From positions 1 to 36,035 of the forward strand of contig CAKSNY010000029.1 of the NCBI GenBank assembly GCA_934476455.1: a stretch of DNA of 36,035 nt, written 5' to 3'. Origin of the DNA: an uncultured Clostridia bacterium (GTDB lineage: Bacteria > Bacillota > Clostridia > UMGS1883). Below the pieces are notes generated by a model, which worked only from the letters and a program-made list of their open reading frames with translations, searched no databases and was not told where the DNA came from. A program made the translations under genes and the position numbers. Below are positions 23,249 through 30,736 of this stretch, piece after piece. Within the stretch, counting starts at the first letter, position 1. Every line of letters starts with the position of its first letter.

Positions 23249-25123
23249 ATGACTGAAACAAATGATATTTTTAATTTCGACGCGGCTGTTATTGGTGCGG
23301 GGCATGCGGGGTGCGAAGCGGCGCTTGCATGTGCGCGGCTCGGGCTTAAAACGCTTATAATTACGCTTAACCTCGATTCAATCGCAAATATGCCGTGTAA
23401 CCCGAGTATAGGCGGAAGCGCAAAGGGGCATCTTGTGAGAGAAATTGACGCGCTGGGCGGCGAGATGGGAAAGGTTGCGGACAAAACAAAAATTCAAACG
23501 CGAATGTTAAATACCGGAAAAGGACCGGCAGTTCATTCGCTGAGAGCCCAGGCGGACAGAAGAGCATATCAGGCTGAAATGAAAAAAAGGCTTGAGGATT
23601 GTGAAAATCTTTATATAAGACAGGCAGAGGTTAAGGAAATATCAAAAGAAAACGGTATTTTTACGCTTAAAATACATACCGGAACAAAATTTTATTCAAA
23701 ATGCGTTATAATATCTACCGGAACATACCTCGAGGGAAAGATAATAATAGGCGAAACCTCCTACAGCGGCGGTCCGGACGGGCTTTTTCCGTCTAAGGGG
23801 CTTAGTGCTTCTTTAAAGGAAATGGGCGTTAAAATGATGCGCTTTAAAACGGGAACGCCTACGAGAGTGCACAGAAGAAGTATAGATTTTTCAAATTTGG
23901 AGGTTCAGTACGGGGACAGCGAGATAGTGCCTTTTTCTTTTGAAACGGAGCAAGAGGGCGAAAACAAGGTTTGCTGCTATCTTACATACACAAATGAAAA
24001 AACACACGATATAATACGAAAAAACCTTCACAGAAGCCCGCTTTTTAACGGGTTGATAGAAGGCGTGGGACCAAGATACTGCCCTTCCATAGAAGATAAG
24101 GTAATGCGCTTTAAGGATAAGGAAAGACACCAGGTTTTTATAGAGCCGATGGGTCTTTCAACATCTGAAATGTATTTACAGGGAATGAGCACAAGCCTGC
24201 CCGAAGATGTGCAGCTTTCTATGCTGAAAACGATGGAGGGATTAAAAGATGTGGAAATAATGCGCAGTGCATATGCGATAGAGTATGATTGCTGCGACCC
24301 TCTCTATCTTAAGCCCTCGCTTGAATTCAGGGATATAGAAGGTCTCTTCGGTGCGGGGCAGTTTAACGGGACAAGCGGTTACGAGGAGGCTGCCGCACAG
24401 GGGCTTATTGCCGGTATAAATGCCGCAATGAAGGTTTTGGGAAGAGAGCCTCTTATACTTGACAGAAGCGAGGCATACATAGGCGTTCTTATAGATGACC
24501 TTGTTACAAAAGGAACAAACGAGCCCTACAGAATGCTTACGTCACGCGCGGAATACAGGCTTTTGTTAAGGCAGGATAACGCTGATTTGCGCCTTACGCC
24601 GAAAGGGTATGAAATAGGTCTTATTTCAAAAGAAAGATATGAAAAATTCCAAAAGAAAAAAGAAAACGCCGAAAAAGAGGCGGAGCGTATAAAAAATACA
24701 AATATTGCGCCGGGTGAAGAAATAAACAAATTTCTTACGGAAAAGGGCAGCCAACCTATAACAACAGGGGTAAAGCTTTCGGAGCTTATAAGAAGACCGG
24801 AGCTTTCATATGAGGAGCTTGCACCTTTTGACAGGGAAAGACCTTTATTGAAAAAAGAAGAATGGCAGCAGGCGGAAATATCCGTAAAATACGAAGGATA
24901 TATAAAAAGACAGTATGAACAGGTTGAAAAGTTCAAGAAAAACGAAAAAAGACGTATACCGCAGGATATAAATTATGATGATGTGTACGGGCTGAGGTTA
25001 GAAGCAAGGCAAAAGCTTATTAAAATGCGCCCGGAAAATATAGGGCGTGCAAGCCGCATAAGCGGTGTAAGCCCGGCAGATGTAGGCGTGCTTTTAATGT
25101 ATCTTGCGTCGGAGGGAAAATGA
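23249..25123 (+). CDS. mnmG: MnmG (GidA), FAD-dependent tRNA U34 modification enzyme
   Basis: A 624-residue flavoprotein partner of MnmE. The dinucleotide-binding motif GAGHAGCEAA starts at Gly16. Further signatures are MPCNPSIGGSAKGHLVREID, TGTYLEGKI, and FNGTSGYEEAAAQGL. The C-terminal helical part (GLRLEARQKLIKMRPENIG, RISGVSPADVGVLL) binds MnmE. The ATG at 23249 has GGGGTGAT just upstream; an in-frame upstream ATG at 23207 lies inside mnmE without a ribosome site. It starts 16 bases after mnmE. Confidence 0.97.
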   Translation: MTETNDIFNFDAAVIGAGHAGCEAALACARLGLKTLIITLNLDSIANMPCNPSIGGSAKGHLVREIDALGGEMGKVADKTKIQTRMLNTGKGPAVHSLRAQADRRAYQAEMKKRLEDCENLYIRQAEVKEISKENGIFTLKIHTGTKFYSKCVIISTGTYLEGKIIIGETSYSGGPDGLFPSKGLSASLKEMGVKMMRFKTGTPTRVHRRSIDFSNLEVQYGDSEIVPFSFETEQEGENKVCCYLTYTNEKTHDIIRKNLHRSPLFNGLIEGVGPRYCPSIEDKVMRFKDKERHQVFIEPMGLSTSEMYLQGMSTSLPEDVQLSMLKTMEGLKDVEIMRSAYAIEYDCCDPLYLKPSLEFRDIEGLFGAGQFNGTSGYEEAAAQGLIAGINAAMKVLGREPLILDRSEAYIGVLIDDLVTKGTNEPYRMLTSRAEYRLLLRQDNADLRLTPKGYEIGLISKERYEKFQKKKENAEKEAERIKNTNIAPGEEINKFLTEKGSQPITTGVKLSELIRRPELSYEELAPFDRERPLLKKEEWQQAEISVKYEGYIKRQYEQVEKFKKNEKRRIPQDINYDDVYGLRLEARQKLIKMRPENIGRASRISGVSPADVGVLLMYLASEGK

Positions 25124-25830
25124 TGGATCTTTTGGATGAAGCTTTGAAAATGGGAATAAATATAACCCGGGAAAAGGAAAAAAGCCTTGAAAAATATAAA
25201 GAAATGATGCTTGAATATAACAAGGTTGTAAATCTTACGGCGATAACAGATGATGAAGAAATAAAAGAAAAGCATTTTCTTGACTGTGCCGCGCTTACCC
25301 TTTGTCCGCAGATAAAACAGGATGCGTCTGTAATAGATATAGGCGCGGGTGCTGGGTTTCCGTCCGTTGTGCTTAAAATAGTGCGCAGCGATATAGATAT
25401 TACAATGCTTGATTCGCTTAATAAAAGAATAAGCTTTTTAAATGATGTTATAGACGCGCTCGGGTTTAAAAATGCACGGACAATCCACCTTCGCGCCGAA
25501 GACGGCGGAAGAAAGAGGGAACTGCGCGAAAAATACGACATAGCAACGGCACGCGCCGTTTCAAATATGGCTGTTCTGTCGGAATATGCGCTTCCGTTTG
25601 TAAAAAAAGGCGGATTTTTTCTGGCAATGAAAGGTCCCGCCTGTGATTGCGAACTTGACGAGGCAAAGCCCGCAATAAAAAAACTCGGCGGAAAAATATG
25701 CGAGGTAAAAAAGATAGAGCTGCCGTCAAAAGCGCTTCGCAGCATTGTTATAATCGAAAAAATTAAAGAAACGCCTAAAGAGTATCCCAGAAAAGCGGGA
25801 AAACCGGCAAAAGATCCTATTTTAAAATAA
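25123..25830 (+). CDS. rsmG: RsmG (GidB), 16S rRNA m7G methyltransferase
   Basis: A 235-residue SAM-dependent methyltransferase that modifies G527 (E. coli numbering) of 16S rRNA; loss gives low-level streptomycin resistance in other species. The SAM motif is VIDIGAGAGFPSVVLKI, with YNKVVNLTAITD and ATARAVSNMAVLSEY typical of the family. Two ATGs (25120, 25123) sit at the mnmG stop; GGAGGG is spaced 6 bases from the second, which is chosen. The C-terminal end is a basic tail. Confidence 0.95.
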   Translation: MDLLDEALKMGINITREKEKSLEKYKEMMLEYNKVVNLTAITDDEEIKEKHFLDCAALTLCPQIKQDASVIDIGAGAGFPSVVLKIVRSDIDITMLDSLNKRISFLNDVIDALGFKNARTIHLRAEDGGRKRELREKYDIATARAVSNMAVLSEYALPFVKKGGFFLAMKGPACDCELDEAKPAIKKLGGKICEVKKIELPSKALRSIVIIEKIKETPKEYPRKAGKPAKDPILK

Positions 25831-25859
25831 AGCAAATAATTATGATTTCGACAATTTAG

Positions 25860-25893
25860 TGTGCAAAAGGTAAATTCTTTTGCACATTTTTTT
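25860..25893 (+). terminator. Intrinsic terminator after rsmG
   Basis: A 10-bp stem TGTGCAAAAG / CTTTTGCACA with a 7-nt loop, followed by TTTTTTT. It ends the mnmE-mnmG-rsmG operon and separates it from the Noc-like gene. Confidence 0.9.
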
Positions 25894-25966
25894 ATTTTAA
25901 TGGAAAAGTATAAAAAAATACGTCGGCAAAAGACGGAAAATAATTATTTAATATTTGCGGGAGTGA

Positions 25967-25975
25967 TGTTATAAT
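25967..25975 (+). promoter_or_regulatory. Extended -10 promoter of the Noc-like gene
   Basis: TGTTATAAT: an extended TG motif one base before TATAAT (25970-25975). The -35 is weak. It lies 32 bases before the start codon. Confidence 0.6.
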
Positions 25976-26007
25976 TTAAGAAGAACAAAGGAAGGAATGA
26001 GCATTTT

Positions 26008-26805
26008 ATGAGAGGTATGCCGCAAAAAATAAAAACGGTTAAAACAGAAAACATATATCCGAATCCATACCAGACGCGCCGTATTTTTGAAAGGGGCGGA
26101 ATAGAACGGCTTACGGAATCTGTTAAAAGGCACGGGCTGCTTTGCCCGGTTATTTTAAGAACCTGTGCGCGCGGGTATGAAATTGTATGCGGACAGCGCC
26201 GCGTACGTGCCGCACAAAGCGCCGGATTAAAAGAAATACCGGCTTTTATTATAAATATATCGGACTCGGGATGTGCGCTTTTGTCTGTAATAGAAAACAC
26301 CTGCCGCGAAAATCTAAGCTTTCAGGAGGAGGCGGAGGGCTATTTTAATCTTTTGAGCTATCACAGAATAAAAAAGGACAGGCTTTCCGAAGAAACAGGG
26401 CGTGAAGCATCCGAAATAAACGAAAAAATACGTATTCTTTCTTTGTGTGAGGAAATAAGGCGTACCTCGGAGGAATACAAACTGCCGCAAAAATATATGA
26501 CAGAACTTTTAAAAATACACGATGAGCAAAAGCAGCTTGAAATAATAGAAAAAACGGTACAGGAGGACAGAAACTACATACAGCTTTGCGAAATGGTAAA
26601 AAAAGAGCTTTCGGATATGAAAAAAGATATACCGGCGGAAAAAAAGAAGAAAAGAATAAGAAAGAAAAGCTTTTCAATGCCTCTTTTTTTAAACACCGTG
26701 GAAGATACGGTAAAAACCCTTAGAGAAAACGGTGCAGAGGTAGAAACGGTTACAACGGATAACGATAAATACGTTGAAATAACACTAAAGCTGTCGAAAA
26801 TATAA
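26008..26805 (+). CDS. noc: Noc-like ParB-family protein
   Basis: A 265-residue ParB/Spo0J/Noc-family protein in the exact Noc position, between rsmG and soj. In Bacillus, Noc binds NBS sites and keeps the division septum off the nucleoid. The ParB N-domain begins almost at residue 1 (TENIYPNPYQTRRIFERGGIE). The CTP-pocket motif is CGQRRVRAAQSAGLKEIP, with GQRR for the usual GERR, and IENTCRENLSFQEEAEGY replaces IENLQREDL. The helix-turn-helix is weak (KDRLSEETGREASEINEKI). The amphipathic membrane-targeting N-terminus of Bacillus Noc is absent. The ribosome site GGAAGG is 12-13 bases from the ATG, which is long. The noc symbol rests on synteny; it could be a ParB paralogue with another role. 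Confidence 0.78.
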   Translation: MRGMPQKIKTVKTENIYPNPYQTRRIFERGGIERLTESVKRHGLLCPVILRTCARGYEIVCGQRRVRAAQSAGLKEIPAFIINISDSGCALLSVIENTCRENLSFQEEAEGYFNLLSYHRIKKDRLSEETGREASEINEKIRILSLCEEIRRTSEEYKLPQKYMTELLKIHDEQKQLEIIEKTVQEDRNYIQLCEMVKKELSDMKKDIPAEKKKKRIRKKSFSMPLFLNTVEDTVKTLRENGAEVETVTTDNDKYVEITLKLSKI

Positions 26806-26851
26806 AATAAAACGTAAAAACAATTAAAAATACAGTTTTTTTGTAAAAAAA

Positions 26852-26867
26852 TGTTCCACGTGAAACA
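26852..26867. promoter_or_regulatory. parS centromere site
   Basis: TGTTCCACGTGAAACA, a full match to the parS consensus TGTTNCACGTGAAACA to which Spo0J/ParB binds; the flanks extend the palindrome (AAA/TTT). It lies directly upstream of soj and overlaps its -35 region. Confidence 0.95.
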
Positions 26868-26882
26868 TTTTTGTGTTATAAT
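26854..26882 (+). promoter_or_regulatory. soj-spo0J promoter overlapping parS
   Basis: TATAAT at 26877-26882. The 17-bp-spaced -35 (26854-26859, TTCCAC) is poor and lies within parS, so ParB binding there would compete with polymerase. Confidence 0.6.
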
Positions 26883-26911
26883 AACCTCACGAAGTATTTT
26901 AGTGAGGTTAT
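26881..26911 (+). other. Hairpin at the 5' end of the soj transcript
   Basis: ATAACCTCAC (26881-26890) pairs perfectly with GTGAGGTTAT (26902-26911) around an 11-nt loop. It starts at the -10 and covers the expected +1 region. There is no U-tract. It could be a 5' stabilising stem or an operator-like inverted repeat. Confidence 0.6.
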
Positions 26912-26951
26912 TGTCATTAAAAAGAAGGTAAAAGCGAAAAGGGGCTTAAAT

Positions 26952-27734
26952 ATGGGAAAGGTAATTGCAGTGGCAAACCAAAAAGGCGGCGTCGGGAAAA
27001 CGACGACAACGGTAAACCTTGCGGCGTGCCTCGCGCAGATGGGAAGAAAGGTGCTGCTTGTAGATATAGACCCGCAGGGAAATTCAACAAGCGGACTGGG
27101 CATAGATAAAAGAAGATGTGAAACAACCGTTTACGACTGCCTTATAAATGAAAAAACAATGGATGAAGCGGCAGTGAAAACAGAATATGAAAATTTGTGG
27201 ATTTGCCCGTCAAATCTTGAACTTTCTGGCGCGGAAATAGAGCTTATAAGCGTTATGGGGCGTGAAAACAGACTAAAAAATGCGATAGCACCTGTTCGCG
27301 ACAGCTTTGATTATATAATAATAGATACGCCGCCGTCGCTTGGGCTTATAACCATAAACACACTTACCGCTGCCGACAGCGTGATTATACCTATTCAGTG
27401 TGAATTTTACGCACTTGAGGGTGTGAGCCAGCTTATGGAAACGATAAAAAGAATAAAAAAGGCTTTAAACCCGCTTATAGACATTGAAGGAATCGTTATG
27501 ACAATGTATGACGCGCGCACCAATCTTGCGATAGAGGTTGTGGATGAGGTTAAAAGATTTTTCCCGAACAAGGTTTATAAAACTATTATCCCCAGAAACG
27601 TAAGATTAAGCGAGGCGCCGGGCTTCGGCAGACCGGTTATATATTACGATAACGCGTCACGCGGGGCGGAAAGCTACAGAGAGCTTGCCGCGGAAATTGA
27701 TGATAGCACATACAGTGCTGCGGAGGATGTGTGA
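26952..27734 (+). CDS. soj: Soj (ParA), chromosome partition ATPase
   Basis: A 260-residue deviant-Walker ParA ATPase. The Walker A loop is KGGVGKTT, starting at Lys11, with the signature lysine near its start. Then come VDIDPQGNSTSGLG and IIIDTPPSLGLITINTL (Walker B), and later TMYDARTNLAIEVVDEV. Soj works with Spo0J on parS to separate origins and tunes DnaA activity in Bacillus. The start ATG at 26952 follows AAAAGGGG; upstream in-frame codons lie in the promoter hairpin. It is followed by spo0J after one base. Confidence 0.97.
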   Translation: MGKVIAVANQKGGVGKTTTTVNLAACLAQMGRKVLLVDIDPQGNSTSGLGIDKRRCETTVYDCLINEKTMDEAAVKTEYENLWICPSNLELSGAEIELISVMGRENRLKNAIAPVRDSFDYIIIDTPPSLGLITINTLTAADSVIIPIQCEFYALEGVSQLMETIKRIKKALNPLIDIEGIVMTMYDARTNLAIEVVDEVKRFFPNKVYKTIIPRNVRLSEAPGFGRPVIYYDNASRGAESYRELAAEIDDSTYSAAEDV

Positions 27735-27735
27735 T

Positions 27736-28596
27736 ATGCAGGAGGGAAAGTTCAGACAGGGGTTTGACGCCTTGTTTGCAAAAACAAGCGATGTTTATGA
27801 AGAAAAAACAGAAGAAAAGGATGAAGTAAGGCTTATTAAAACAGGACTTATAGAACCGCGCAAGGATCAGCCGCGCAAAAATTTTGACCGCGAACAGCTG
27901 CAGGCGCTTGCAAATTCTGTTGCGGAGCACGGAATAATTCAGCCTATAATAGTGACGCACGGAAAAAACGGATATTTTGATATAATAGCCGGTGAAAGGC
28001 GCTGGCGCGCGGCAAAGCTTGCCGGGCTTAAAGAGATACCGGCGATTGTACGTTCTTACGATGAAAGAAAGGTTGCAGAGGTTGCCCTTATAGAAAATCT
28101 GCAAAGAGAGGACCTTAACCCCATTGAAGAGGCTTTGGGCTATAAAACCCTTATGGAAAAATTTGAAATGACGCAGGATAAAGTAAGCGAACGCGTCGGA
28201 AAAAGCAGAAGCAGTATTGCAAATATGCTCAGGCTTTTATCACTTGAAAATGAAATAAAAGATATGCTTATTGAAAACAAGCTTACGATGGGACACGCGA
28301 GAGCGCTTTTATCTATGCCGGGCGGCAGTAAAAGGGTTGAGGCTGCGAAAAAAATCTCTGAGGAGGGCTTTAACGTACGCCAGGTGGAGGCACTTGTAAA
28401 AAACGACGCCATACCCGTTAAAAAGGCTAAAAAAAGCAAAGAGAGCGCATACCCCGACCTTGAACAAAATCTTTCGGAAAGATACGGAACGAAGATACGC
28501 GTAAAGGGAAAAAACAAAGGGAAAATAGAGATAGAATATTATTCAGCGGCAGATTTGACGCGAATAGTTGATATATTGCAAAAAAATGATTTATAA
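27736..28596 (+). CDS. parB: Spo0J (ParB), parS-binding CTPase clamp
   Basis: A 286-residue ParB. The N-terminal tail KFRQGFDALF is the Soj-contact region. CTP-pocket motifs are AGERRWRAAKLAGL and LIENLQREDLNPIEEA, both canonical. The helix-turn-helix (TQDKVSERVGKSRSSIANMLRLLSL) binds parS. A Lys-rich linker (KKAKKSKES) leads to the C-terminal dimerisation domain. GGAGG lies 9 bases before the ATG, inside the end of soj, and the start is one base after the soj stop. Upstream in-frame ATGs have no suitable ribosome site. serS follows after 20 bases. Confidence 0.96.
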   Translation: MQEGKFRQGFDALFAKTSDVYEEKTEEKDEVRLIKTGLIEPRKDQPRKNFDREQLQALANSVAEHGIIQPIIVTHGKNGYFDIIAGERRWRAAKLAGLKEIPAIVRSYDERKVAEVALIENLQREDLNPIEEALGYKTLMEKFEMTQDKVSERVGKSRSSIANMLRLLSLENEIKDMLIENKLTMGHARALLSMPGGSKRVEAAKKISEEGFNVRQVEALVKNDAIPVKKAKKSKESAYPDLEQNLSERYGTKIRVKGKNKGKIEIEYYSAADLTRIVDILQKNDL

Positions 28597-28616
28597 TACG
28601 AAAGGAAGTATATAAA

Positions 28617-29888
28617 ATGTTGGATTTAAAGGTTATAAGAGGAGAAACAGAGCGCGTTAAGGCGGCTATGGCGCGAAGAAAGGAAAATGTAGATATCGAT
28701 GCCGTGATTGCGCTTGACGATAAACGCCGCAGTCTGCTTTTTGAAGCGGAAGGACTTAAGGCAAAACAAAATGAGGTAACAAAACAAATTCCCGTTATGA
28801 AAAAAGAGGGCAAGGACACGACCTCTCTTTTGGATGAAATGAAGGCGCTTTCCGCAAAAATTAAAGAGCTTGACGTTAAAACGCGTGAAGTTGAAGCAGA
28901 ACTTAACAAAATGATGCTTACAATACCCAATATACCGGCGGATGACGTTCCGGACGGTGACAGCGATGCGGACAATGTGGAAATAAGAAAATTCGGCGAG
29001 CCGAGAAACTTTGGCTTTGCGCCAAAAGCACATTGGGATATAGGCAAGGATTTGGGCATACTTGACCCGGATACGGCTGCAAAAATTACCGGCACACGTT
29101 TTACCGTGTATAAGGATTTGGGCGCAAAGCTTGAAAGAGCCGTTGTAAACTATTATCTTGACACACACACGGAAAAGCACGGATATACAGAGGTATTCCC
29201 TCCGTTTATGGTTCACAGAAACTCAATGATAGGCACAGGGCAGCTTCCGAAATTTGAAGAGGACGCATTTAAGGTTGCCGGAACAGAGTATTTCCTTGTT
29301 CCTACGGCAGAGGTTCCCGTAACAAATATGTACCGCGAGCAAATTCTTGACGGCAGCAAGCTTCCCATAAAGCACGTGGCTTATACGGCGTGCTTCCGCG
29401 CCGAAGCAGGCAGCGCCGGACGTGACACGCGCGGTCTTATCCGCCAGCATCAGTTTAACAAGGTAGAGCTTGTTAAGTTTACAAAGCCTGAGGATTCGTA
29501 CGAAGAACTTGAAAAGCTTACAAATGATGCGGAAAAGGTTCTTCAGGGGCTTGGGCTTCCGTACAGAGTTGTAAGAATTTGCATAGGTGACCTTGGATTT
29601 ACGGCTGCAAAGAAATACGATATAGAGGTTTGGATGCCTTCTTACGGCAGATATGTAGAGATATCCTCCTGCAGTAACTTTGAAGATTTCCAGGCAAGGC
29701 GCGCAAATATAAAATATAAGGACGGACAGGGCGGAAAGGCGCAGTACGTTCATACCTTAAACGGCAGCGGCGTGGCTGTGGGAAGAACAGTTGCGGCAAT
29801 TCTTGAAAATTATCAGAATGAGGACGGCTCGGTAACGGTGCCCGAGGTGCTTGTACCCTATCTGCACGGCAAGACAGTTATAAAATAA
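28617..29888 (+). CDS. serS: Seryl-tRNA synthetase
   Basis: A 423-residue class II aminoacyl-tRNA synthetase that charges tRNA-Ser (and tRNA-Sec where present). The N-terminal tRNA-binding coiled coil is at about 30-110. Motif 2 appears as ACFRAEAGSAGRDTRGLIRQ, and motif 3 as NGSGVAVGRTVAAILEN. SSCSNFEDFQARR is typical. AAAGGAAG precedes the ATG. The gap to parB is only 20 bases, so there is no room for a T-box leader; transcription by read-through from soj-parB is likely. It ends at the large hairpin at 29922. Confidence 0.97.
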   Translation: MLDLKVIRGETERVKAAMARRKENVDIDAVIALDDKRRSLLFEAEGLKAKQNEVTKQIPVMKKEGKDTTSLLDEMKALSAKIKELDVKTREVEAELNKMMLTIPNIPADDVPDGDSDADNVEIRKFGEPRNFGFAPKAHWDIGKDLGILDPDTAAKITGTRFTVYKDLGAKLERAVVNYYLDTHTEKHGYTEVFPPFMVHRNSMIGTGQLPKFEEDAFKVAGTEYFLVPTAEVPVTNMYREQILDGSKLPIKHVAYTACFRAEAGSAGRDTRGLIRQHQFNKVELVKFTKPEDSYEELEKLTNDAEKVLQGLGLPYRVVRICIGDLGFTAAKKYDIEVWMPSYGRYVEISSCSNFEDFQARRANIKYKDGQGGKAQYVHTLNGSGVAVGRTVAAILENYQNEDGSVTVPEVLVPYLHGKTVIK

Positions 29889-29921
29889 AAAGCGGAAAAA
29901 AGCAATTATATTAAATGCTTT

Positions 29922-29977
29922 CAGTAAAAAAGTGGTTGTAAAAAACCAATCGGTTTTTTACAACCACTTTTTTACTG
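29922..29977. terminator. Large bidirectional terminator between serS and the DUF4130 gene
   Basis: A perfect 26-bp inverted repeat (29922-29947 / 29952-29977) with the 4-base loop AATC. The core is GTGGTTGTAAAAAACC, with A-rich and T-rich outer arms that form U-tracts in both directions. It overlaps the last codons and stop of the minus-strand gene. Confidence 0.92.
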
Positions 29978-30724
29978 TCTGAAGTAGCGCGCCGGCATCA
30001 TCTGCTTTTGCAAACGCAGATTTTCGCGTTCTTTAATTGAAATACTGTTAAAAAAGGTATTCCACAGGGCGCGAACCTCTTTTTCTTTCCCTCCGAGGCG
30101 CGGCGGTACCAGCCCTTTTGAACTTGTAATATACGATTCTTTTGTATCGTATATGCCGCAAATCTCGTGCGCAGGGTCGTGCAAAACAAAGGGAATTGTT
30201 TTAAGCCTTTTTATAAAAAACGGCATAATAAGCGGCAATACATTGTTTTCGGGGATAAAACGTGCATACTGTATTCCGCTGTCCATTACGGAAAAACGTA
30301 TAAATTGGCGGAACTTTTCTGTTTCACGTGAAACATTTTGCGCAATTTGCGATGCACGCAGCACCGTGTCGTTTGAAAGATAAGAATTTGTAATGCTGCC
30401 GTTTTTAAAGGCAAGCATCATATAATTGTAAATAACAATGTCTTTATCGGGGAATGAACTTAAAAAAACATATTGAAGCCTTTTTAATCCGAAATCACCT
30501 ATTTTTTTAAAAACGGCGTCCGTTACACGTTTTGATTTTTCAAAGTCTGTTTTTACATTTATATATCTTGCACCGAGAGAAAACTGCATATTCTCCTCTT
30601 TGGAGATGCCGTGCGGAACCTTTCTTGAATAAACTGCGGTATAAATAACCGTCATCAGTCCGTCAAATGTTCCGTCATACGTATAAAAAACAGAGGAATT
30701 ATCAATTTCAGAATTAAATTGCAT
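29972..30724 (-). CDS. DUF4130-type putative DNA metabolism protein, partner of the radical SAM protein
   Basis: A 250-residue protein matching, from memory, the DUF4130 / 'probable DNA metabolism protein' family (TIGR03915 type). Features: the N-terminal FYTYDGTFDGLMTVIYTAVY, a central KRLQYVFLSSFPDKDIVIYNY, FRQFIRFSVMDSGIQYARFIPENNVLPLI, FVLHDPAHEICGIYD, and the end ALWNTFFNSISIKERENLRLQKQMMPARYF. No catalytic motif can be assigned. The family occurs next to, or fused with, radical SAM or uracil-DNA-glycosylase-like proteins, which suggests DNA repair. It starts 12 bases after the radical SAM gene with AGAGGAGG as ribosome site. A perfect parS lies inside it at 30320. Confidence 0.8.
   Translation of the reverse strand: MQFNSEIDNSSVFYTYDGTFDGLMTVIYTAVYSRKVPHGISKEENMQFSLGARYINVKTDFEKSKRVTDAVFKKIGDFGLKRLQYVFLSSFPDKDIVIYNYMMLAFKNGSITNSYLSNDTVLRASQIAQNVSRETEKFRQFIRFSVMDSGIQYARFIPENNVLPLIMPFFIKRLKTIPFVLHDPAHEICGIYDTKESYITSSKGLVPPRLGGKEKEVRALWNTFFNSISIKERENLRLQKQMMPARYFRQ
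30320..30335. promoter_or_regulatory. Second parS site, inside a coding sequence
   Basis: TGTTTCACGTGAAACA, a perfect 16-bp palindrome matching the parS consensus. It is read in the DUF4130 gene as codons around Val-Ser-Arg-Glu-Thr. It lies about 3.5 kb from the parS upstream of soj. Confidence 0.93.
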
Positions 30725-30736
30725 AGAAACCTCCTC

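Noticed and set aside
25162..25175. CCCGGG palindrome in rsmG resembling a Noc site
   Set aside because: The left half (ATAA) departs from the ATTT of the known site; weaker than the one in apgM.
25020..25835. Long open frame opposite rsmG on the minus strand
   Set aside because: Low-complexity Ser/Phe-rich translation with no ribosome site, fully antisense to a clear gene; a codon-bias shadow.
28597..28616. T-box leader for serS
   Set aside because: Only 20 bases separate parB and serS.
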